Assembly: GCA_022701845.1 (NCBI GenBank)
Contig: JAKONS010000417.1
Coordinates: forward strand, 1 to 6,408
Source: Burkholderiaceae bacterium
Lineage (GTDB): Bacteria; Pseudomonadota; Gammaproteobacteria; Burkholderiales; Burkholderiaceae
Direction: 5' to 3'
Length of the DNA: 6,408 bases
A program made the translations under genes and the position numbers. Shown here one piece after another: positions 1 to 4,717 of the stretch (position 1 is the stretch's first letter; each line of letters opens with the position of its first letter). The notes beneath the pieces are model-generated. The model was not told where the DNA came from. It saw only the letters and a list, made by a program, of their open reading frames with translations, and ran no database searches.

Positions 1-344
1 ACCTGAAGGACCTGGTGGTCAAGGAGGTGCACGGCGCCGGCGGCTACGGCATGCTGGTCGGCCCCGCCTCCACCACCGCCGAGATCGAGGATTTCCGGCG
101 CGCCATCATCGCCAAGCCCGACGGCTATATCGCCCAGCCGACCCTCAGCCTGTCGAGCTGCCCGACCTATGTCGAGAGCGGCGTGGCGCCGCGCCACATC
201 GACCTGCGGCCCTTCGTGCTGTCGGGCCGCGAGGTGCAGATGGTGCCGGGCGGCCTGACCCGGGTAGCGCTGAAGGACGGCTCGCTGGTCGTCAACTCGT
301 CCCAGGGCGGCGGCACCAAGGACACCTGGATCCTCGAGGTCTGA
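1..344 (+). CDS. Circularly permuted type 2 ATP-grasp protein, C-terminal part (5' end outside window)
   Basis: Open from the left edge (first full codon at base 3) to TGA at 342-344, giving about 113 C-terminal residues of a protein normally several times longer. Family hallmarks seen: the VVKEV strand with an ATP-grasp-type lysine, a GGYGMLVGP glycine loop, YIAQPTLSLSS, HIDLRPF, and the characteristic end GGLTRVALKDGSLVVNSSQG followed by GG and a WILEV tail. Asn and Gly in NSSQGGG and Asp in HIDLRPF are plausible nucleotide/metal ligands by family analogy. The family is thought to ligate a carboxylate to an amine using ATP; its substrate is not established. The alpha-E gene follows 55 bases downstream on the same strand, the standard pairing, so co-transcription is likely. 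Reading is clean to the stop; nothing suggests decay. Family assignment is secure, the reaction is inferred. Confidence 0.93.
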   Translation, partial: LKDLVVKEVHGAGGYGMLVGPASTTAEIEDFRRAIIAKPDGYIAQPTLSLSSCPTYVESGVAPRHIDLRPFVLSGREVQMVPGGLTRVALKDGSLVVNSSQGGGTKDTWILEV

Positions 345-383
345 CCCGCCCCTTCGCGGCGCACCACCCCCGACCCAATAATC

Positions 384-392
384 AGAAGAAGA
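384..392 (+). promoter_or_regulatory. Purine-rich ribosome binding site for the alpha-E gene
   Basis: The run AGAAGAAGA ends seven bases before the ATG at 400. It is a weak Shine-Dalgarno match without a GGAGG core, but it is the only purine-rich stretch in the 55-base gap and its spacing is right. It supports the ATG at 400, which also gives the family's usual N-terminus (MLSRTADHLFWMSRYTERAE). Confidence 0.5.
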
Positions 393-399
393 CACAAGC

Positions 400-1365
400 A
401 TGCTGAGCCGTACCGCCGACCACCTGTTCTGGATGTCCCGCTATACCGAGCGCGCCGAGAACACCGCCCGGATGCTGGACGTCAACTACCAGACCGCCCT
501 GCTGCCGCAGTCGGCCGAGGCCGCCACCATCGGCTGGCAGGGCCTGCTGACCATCAGCGAACTGCTGCCCGCCTACCAGGCGCTGCACGGCGACATCGAC
601 CCGCTGCGGGTGATGAACTTCATGGTGCGCGACGAGGACAACCCGTCTTCCATCATCTCCTGCCTGAAGGCGGCGCGCGAGAACGCCCGCGCGGTGCGCG
701 GCACCCTCACCACCGAGGCCTGGGAGACCCAGAACCAGACCTGGATCGAGGTCAACCGGATGCTGCGCGCCGGCGATTTCGAGCGCGACCCGGGCGTGTT
801 CTTCGAGTGGGTGAAATACCGCTCGCATCTCTCGCGCGGCGTGTCGGTGGGCACCATGCTGATGGACGAGGCGCTGCACTTCATGCGCATCGGCACCTTC
901 CTGGAGCGGGCCGACAACACCGCGCGGCTGGTGGACACGAAGTTCCACGCGATGCACAACGACTTCATCGGCCTGACCAGCGACAACGAAGAGCAGGAAT
1001 ACGACTTCTACCACTGGAGCGCGGTGCTGCGCAGCGTCTCGGCCTTCGAGATCTACCGCCGCGTGTACCGCGACGTGATCCGCCCCGAGCGGGTGGCCGA
1101 ACTGCTGATCCTGCGCTCCGACATGCCGCGTTCGCTGCATGCCAGCCTGAACGAGGTGGTGAGCAACCTGCAGAGCGTGGTCACCGGACCGGAGCTGTCG
1201 ATGAGCCAGCGCAAGGCGGGCAAGCTGCGCGCCGAGCTGCAGTTCGGCCATATCGACGAGATCCTCGCCACCGGCCTGCACGCCTTCCTGACCCAGTTCC
1301 TCGACCGGGTCAACGAACTGGGCGCGCACATCAGCCGCGAATTCCTGGTGCCCACCACCGCCTGA
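400..1365 (+). CDS. Alpha-E domain-containing protein (DUF403)
   Basis: 321 residues, about the normal length for the family, ending at TGA 1363-1365. It is a predicted all-helical soluble protein without signal peptide or TM segments. The N-terminus has the family signature FWMSRYTERAENTARMLDV (residues 10-28). A related motif, FLERADNTARLVDT, recurs near residue 167, so the conserved ERA(E/D)NTAR box appears at residues 17-24 and 169-176. Other family-like blocks are NPSSIISCL, ENARAVRGTLTTEAWE and HFMRIGTFLERADNT. Genes of this family lie beside circularly permuted ATP-grasp genes, as here, and are thought to act with them in a predicted peptide or amide synthesis/modification pathway. The molecular role is unknown. 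The start at 400 is chosen from the conserved N-terminus and the purine-rich stretch upstream. The transglutaminase-like gene that commonly comes next is absent; a GGDEF/EAL gene follows instead. Confidence 0.94.
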   Translation: MLSRTADHLFWMSRYTERAENTARMLDVNYQTALLPQSAEAATIGWQGLLTISELLPAYQALHGDIDPLRVMNFMVRDEDNPSSIISCLKAARENARAVRGTLTTEAWETQNQTWIEVNRMLRAGDFERDPGVFFEWVKYRSHLSRGVSVGTMLMDEALHFMRIGTFLERADNTARLVDTKFHAMHNDFIGLTSDNEEQEYDFYHWSAVLRSVSAFEIYRRVYRDVIRPERVAELLILRSDMPRSLHASLNEVVSNLQSVVTGPELSMSQRKAGKLRAELQFGHIDEILATGLHAFLTQFLDRVNELGAHISREFLVPTTA

Positions 1366-1380
1366 GCGAGACGTCCTCGC
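1366..1380 (+). other. Small inverted repeat just after the alpha-E stop
   Basis: GCGAG (1366-1370), a five-base loop ACGTC, then CTCGC (1376-1380) form a perfect five-base-pair stem directly after the TGA. No T-tract follows, and a good Shine-Dalgarno starts nine bases later. It is therefore more likely incidental or a minor mRNA structure than a terminator. Confidence 0.25.
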
Positions 1381-1388
1381 CCGGCCCC

Positions 1389-1394
1389 AGGAGA
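1389..1394 (+). promoter_or_regulatory. Shine-Dalgarno AGGAGA for the GGDEF/EAL gene
   Basis: AGGAGA is the best Shine-Dalgarno match in the 139-base gap. It lies 111 bases before the first in-frame ATG (1505), too far to serve it. Five bases after it is an in-frame ATC codon (1400-1402). From there the frame is open and encodes 35 extra residues rich in Arg and Lys, leading into LSKLSVGRKLM. This suggests translation begins here at a non-standard codon, or that the original start codon has been lost or misread. Confidence 0.5.
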
Positions 1395-1504
1395 CTTCCA
1401 TCCCACATCCACCCTGGGGCGTTCGTGCGCGGCAACGCGCATCGCTGTCGATCACCGGCCGCACGGCACGCTGGCTGAGCAAGCTGTCGGTCGGCCGCAA
1501 GCTG

Positions 1505-4500
1505 ATGCTGATCTACCTGCTCGACCTGAGCGCGGTGATCTTCATCTCCGGCATTCTCATCAACGAGAAATACCTGGCGATCGACTTCACCCGCAAGGAG
1601 CAGATCGGCAGCGTCTACAGCGCCGCCGTGCGCGAACTGCTGCTGATGCCCTTCCTGCCCTACAAGGAGCAGGTCGAGCCGCCCGACGCGGCGTTGCGGC
1701 GTTTCAACGACCTGCGGGCGCGCTACGACGCCCCGCTGCACGCCACCGAAGCCAGCGCGCGGTTCGAGACCGCCTGGCGCGCCGCGTCGCCGGCCTCCCG
1801 CAACGCCGCCGCCCGGCCCGACGCGGAAGACACGCTGCGCACCCGCACCATGCTGCGCTCGGCGCGCGAACTGCTCACCATGGTGGGCAACCAGTCGAAC
1901 CTGATCCTCGACCCGGACCTCGACAGCTACTACACCATGTCGCTGACGGTGCTGCGGTTTCCCGAGCTGCTGGAGGTGATCGACGACACCATGCGCACCC
2001 TCGACGGCAGCGGCGCCCGCGCCCAGGCCTATGGCGAGCGCCGCTCCGAACTGCTGATCCTGGCCGGCCGCATCGACGCCTCGGCGATGGGCATCCGCTC
2101 CGACTACCTGCAGGTGTTCGCCGCCGGCTCGCCCGCGCTGCGCGAGGCGCTCGACCCTGACCGCCAGAGCCTGGCCGACGCGCTGGCCGAATTCCTGGCG
2201 ATCGTGCAGCGCCTGGCCGGCCCGGATGCCGGCCCGCGCGACGTGGCGCAACTGCAGGCGGCCCGCTCCACCCTGCTCTATCAACTGGACCGCACCTGGA
2301 TCCGCGGCGCCACCGAGCTCGACCAGCTGCTGGCCGCGCGGGTCGACAGCCTGTTCACCCGCATGTTCCTGCACCTGGGCACCGCCCTGCTGCTGCTCGG
2401 CTGCATCCTGAGCCTGGTGTATGCGGTGGCCCAGCAGATCGCCCGGCCGCTGCGCCACCTGGCCCGGGTGGCCGACGACGTGCGCCACAGCGGCAACTAC
2501 GCGCTGCGCGCCGACTGGTCGAGCCGCGACGAGATCGGCACCCTGGTCACCGCCTTCAACGGCATGCTGGCCCAGCTGGGGCGCGAGCGCGAGAACCAGC
2601 AGGAGCTCGCCTCGCGCGAGCGCGCTGCCCGGGCGCAGCTGGAGATCGTCGAATCGGTGCCGATCGCGATGGTGGTCACCTCGATCCCGCGCCACGAGGT
2701 GCTGCATGCCAACGCGCCGGCGATTCCCTGGCTCGACGGCATCACCACCGACCCCTGGGGCCGCAAGCTCGAACCGGGCGTGCGGGCGCGTTTATTCCAG
2801 CAGCTCGCCGACCGCGGCGCGGTCGACGAATTCGAGGTGCGCTGGAACGCCGGCGGCGATTCGACCTGGGCGGTGCTGTCGGCGCGGCGCCTGCAGTTCC
2901 AGGGACGCGACGCGATCCTCACCGCCTTCACCCCGGTGAATGTGTTGAAGCAGATGGAGCAGCGGCTGGAGCTGTGGGCCAAGGTGTTCGAGGCGTCGTC
3001 CGAGGGCATCGCGATCATGGACGCCCAGCAGCGGGTGCTGAGCGTCAACGCCGCCTTCTGCCGCAGCACCGCGCTGGAGGCCTACGAGGTGGTCGGCCGC
3101 GATTTCGCCAGCCTGGTCGAGGAAGCCGGCGGCACCCCGCTGCAGCAGCGCATCGGCGCCACCGTGGGCGACCGCGGCGCCTGGCAGGGCGAGGTGCTGT
3201 TCCGCCGCCGCGGCGGCGCCAGCTATCCGGCCTGGCTGATGGTGTCGGCGGTGCGCCACGCCGGCGCGCACGGCGGCGGCCACAGCGCCAGCCACGGCTC
3301 GATTTCGCACTACATCGGCATCTCGGTCGACATCACCGAGCGCAAGCGCACCGAGGAGCGGGTGCAGTTCCTGGCCGATCACGACGTGCTGACCGAGCTG
3401 CCCAACCGCTCGCTCTGCGTGGCGCGCCTGGCCGCCGCGCTGCAGGCGGCGCAGGGCACCGAGGACCGGGTGGCGGTGCTGTTCATCGACCTCGACCGCT
3501 TCAAGTCGGTCAACGACACGCTCGGCCACCATGTCGGCGACGCGCTGCTGCGCTCGGTGGCCGGCCGGCTGACGCAGGCGGTGCGCAACGACGACACGGT
3601 GAGCCGGCTGGGCGGCGACGAGTTCGTGGTGATCCTGCGCGACGTGCGCGACGTCGCGGAAATACGCGACATCATCGAGGAGCGGCTGATACCGCTGATC
3701 CGCGCGCCGCACGACGGCGAGGGCCACGAACTGCGGGTGTCCTGCAGCATCGGCGTGGCGGTCTACCCCGAGGACGGCCGCGACATCGACGAGCTGATGC
3801 GCCGCGCCGACGCCGCGATGTACGAGGCCAAGTCCTCCGGCCGCGACCATTACCGTTTTTTCTCGTCCGAGCTCGACAAGCTGGCGCGCGAGCGACGCAC
3901 CATCGAGCAGGCGCTGCGCCAGGCCCAGCAGCGCGGCGAGCTGGAGATGCACTACCAGCCGCGCATCGACGCGCGCACCCTGCAGGTGGTGGGCGCCGAG
4001 GCGCTGATGCGCTGGACGCACCCCGAGCTGGGCGCGATATCGCCGGCCCGGTTCATCCCGATCGCCGAGGAAACCGGCCTGATCCGCCCGCTCGGCCTGT
4101 GGGCGATGCAGCAGGCCTGCGGGCTGCTGCGCCGCTGGAAGTCGGAGCGCCGGCCCTTGATCTCGCTGTCGGTGAACATCTCCGCGACCCAGCTCGCCGA
4201 CCCGGAGCTGCTGGAATTCCTGCGCGACTTCACCACCCACAGCGGCATCGATCCGCAGCTGCTGGAGCTGGAGATCACCGAGACCCAGCTGATGGAGAAC
4301 GCCGGCGCCGCCGGCCTCGGCCTGAGCGCGCTGCGGCAGCTGGGCGTGCGCTTCTCGATCGACGATTTCGGCACCGGCTATTCGAGCCTGGCCTACCTGA
4401 AGCGCTTCCCGATCGACAAGCTGAAGATCGACCGCTCGTTCGTGGAAGACCTGCTGGGCGACACCACCGACCTGGCCATCGTGCGCGCCATCATGGCGCT

Positions 4501-4690
4501 GGGCCACAACCTGGGCCTGGGCGTGGTGGCCGAGGGCGTCGAGAACGCCGCGGTGGCGCAGCAGCTCAAGCGCATGGGCTGCGACGAGCTGCAGGGCTAC
4601 CACTTCGCGCGGCCGATGCGGGTCGACGCGCTGCAGGACTGGATCGACGCCCGCCCGGCGCTGCTCGCGCAGACGCCGCAGCTGGCCTAG
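1505..4690 (+). CDS. Membrane-anchored HAMP-PAS-PAS-GGDEF-EAL protein, predicted bifunctional diguanylate cyclase/c-di-GMP phosphodiesterase
   Basis: 1061 residues from the first ATG; a start near 1400 would give about 1096. Domains in order: TM1 (about 2-20); periplasmic, mainly helical sensor (about 22-286) with the motif LDPDLDSYYTM at 135-145; TM2 (288-309); HAMP (about 309-363, DEIG at 342-345); coiled linker; PAS1 (about 380-475); PAS2 with C-terminal PAC (488-615, ending DITERK); GGDEF (619-787); EAL (792-1050). GGDEF looks active: metal-binding FIDLDRFK (D662), signature GGDEF at 703-707, and inhibitory-site RNDD at 694-697 exactly five residues before it. EAL also looks active: EAL 832-834, N891, ELEITE 921-926, DDFGTGYSS from 953, K974, E1010 and Q1030. 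It would make and/or degrade c-di-GMP at the inner membrane in response to periplasmic and PAS-sensed signals; which activity dominates cannot be told. A histidine-rich loop lies in PAS2 (585-602). It follows the alpha-E gene and converges on kdpD. Confidence 0.93.
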   Translation: MLIYLLDLSAVIFISGILINEKYLAIDFTRKEQIGSVYSAAVRELLLMPFLPYKEQVEPPDAALRRFNDLRARYDAPLHATEASARFETAWRAASPASRNAAARPDAEDTLRTRTMLRSARELLTMVGNQSNLILDPDLDSYYTMSLTVLRFPELLEVIDDTMRTLDGSGARAQAYGERRSELLILAGRIDASAMGIRSDYLQVFAAGSPALREALDPDRQSLADALAEFLAIVQRLAGPDAGPRDVAQLQAARSTLLYQLDRTWIRGATELDQLLAARVDSLFTRMFLHLGTALLLLGCILSLVYAVAQQIARPLRHLARVADDVRHSGNYALRADWSSRDEIGTLVTAFNGMLAQLGRERENQQELASRERAARAQLEIVESVPIAMVVTSIPRHEVLHANAPAIPWLDGITTDPWGRKLEPGVRARLFQQLADRGAVDEFEVRWNAGGDSTWAVLSARRLQFQGRDAILTAFTPVNVLKQMEQRLELWAKVFEASSEGIAIMDAQQRVLSVNAAFCRSTALEAYEVVGRDFASLVEEAGGTPLQQRIGATVGDRGAWQGEVLFRRRGGASYPAWLMVSAVRHAGAHGGGHSASHGSISHYIGISVDITERKRTEERVQFLADHDVLTELPNRSLCVARLAAALQAAQGTEDRVAVLFIDLDRFKSVNDTLGHHVGDALLRSVAGRLTQAVRNDDTVSRLGGDEFVVILRDVRDVAEIRDIIEERLIPLIRAPHDGEGHELRVSCSIGVAVYPEDGRDIDELMRRADAAMYEAKSSGRDHYRFFSSELDKLARERRTIEQALRQAQQRGELEMHYQPRIDARTLQVVGAEALMRWTHPELGAISPARFIPIAEETGLIRPLGLWAMQQACGLLRRWKSERRPLISLSVNISATQLADPELLEFLRDFTTHSGIDPQLLELEITETQLMENAGAAGLGLSALRQLGVRFSIDDFGTGYSSLAYLKRFPIDKLKIDRSFVEDLLGDTTDLAIVRAIMALGHNLGLGVVAEGVENAAVAQQLKRMGCDELQGYHFARPMRVDALQDWIDARPALLAQTPQLA

Positions 4691-4692
4691 CC

Positions 4693-4709
4693 GCGCGGCA
4701 GCGCCGCGC
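4693..4709. terminator. Possible hairpin between convergent genes
   Basis: GCGCGGC (4693-4699), loop AGC, then GCCGCGC (4703-4709) form a perfect seven-base-pair GC stem. It fills most of the 27-base gap between the stop codons of the GGDEF/EAL gene and kdpD. Placement suits a bidirectional transcription end. However, neither side has a T-tract, so it is not a standard intrinsic terminator, and short GC inverted repeats are common in DNA this GC-rich. Confidence 0.35.
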
Positions 4710-4717
4710 CGTGGTCG

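Noticed and set aside
353..382. Possible promoter before the alpha-E gene (AATAAT at 377-382)
   Set aside because: The matching -35 region (TTCGCG near 353-358) fits the consensus poorly. The AT-rich patch is better explained as spacer with a ribosome binding site inside an operon.
3856..3862. T TTT TTC heptamer in the correct phase for -1 frameshifting, at the GGDEF-EAL junction
   Set aside because: It encodes the Arg-Phe-Phe ending commonly seen at the end of GGDEF domains. The -1 frame stays open to 4737 as a low-complexity tail instead of stopping early, and I see no convincing downstream structure. A chance match is more likely than programmed frameshifting.
2792..4039. Rare AT-rich codons in the GGDEF/EAL gene (TTA at 2792; ATA at 3662, 3689 and 4037)
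   Set aside because: There are only a few in over a thousand codons. Composition otherwise matches the neighbours, so they do not indicate transfer or a regulatory rare-codon cluster.
2792..4603. Very long minus-strand open frame (603 codons) opposite the PAS/GGDEF/EAL region, with others at 1331-2707 and 382-1500
   Set aside because: The translations are His/Gln/Ala/Val/Gly-rich without recognisable domains, as expected for antisense frames of GC-rich genes where stops are rare. The plus-strand proteins in the same place have clear families.
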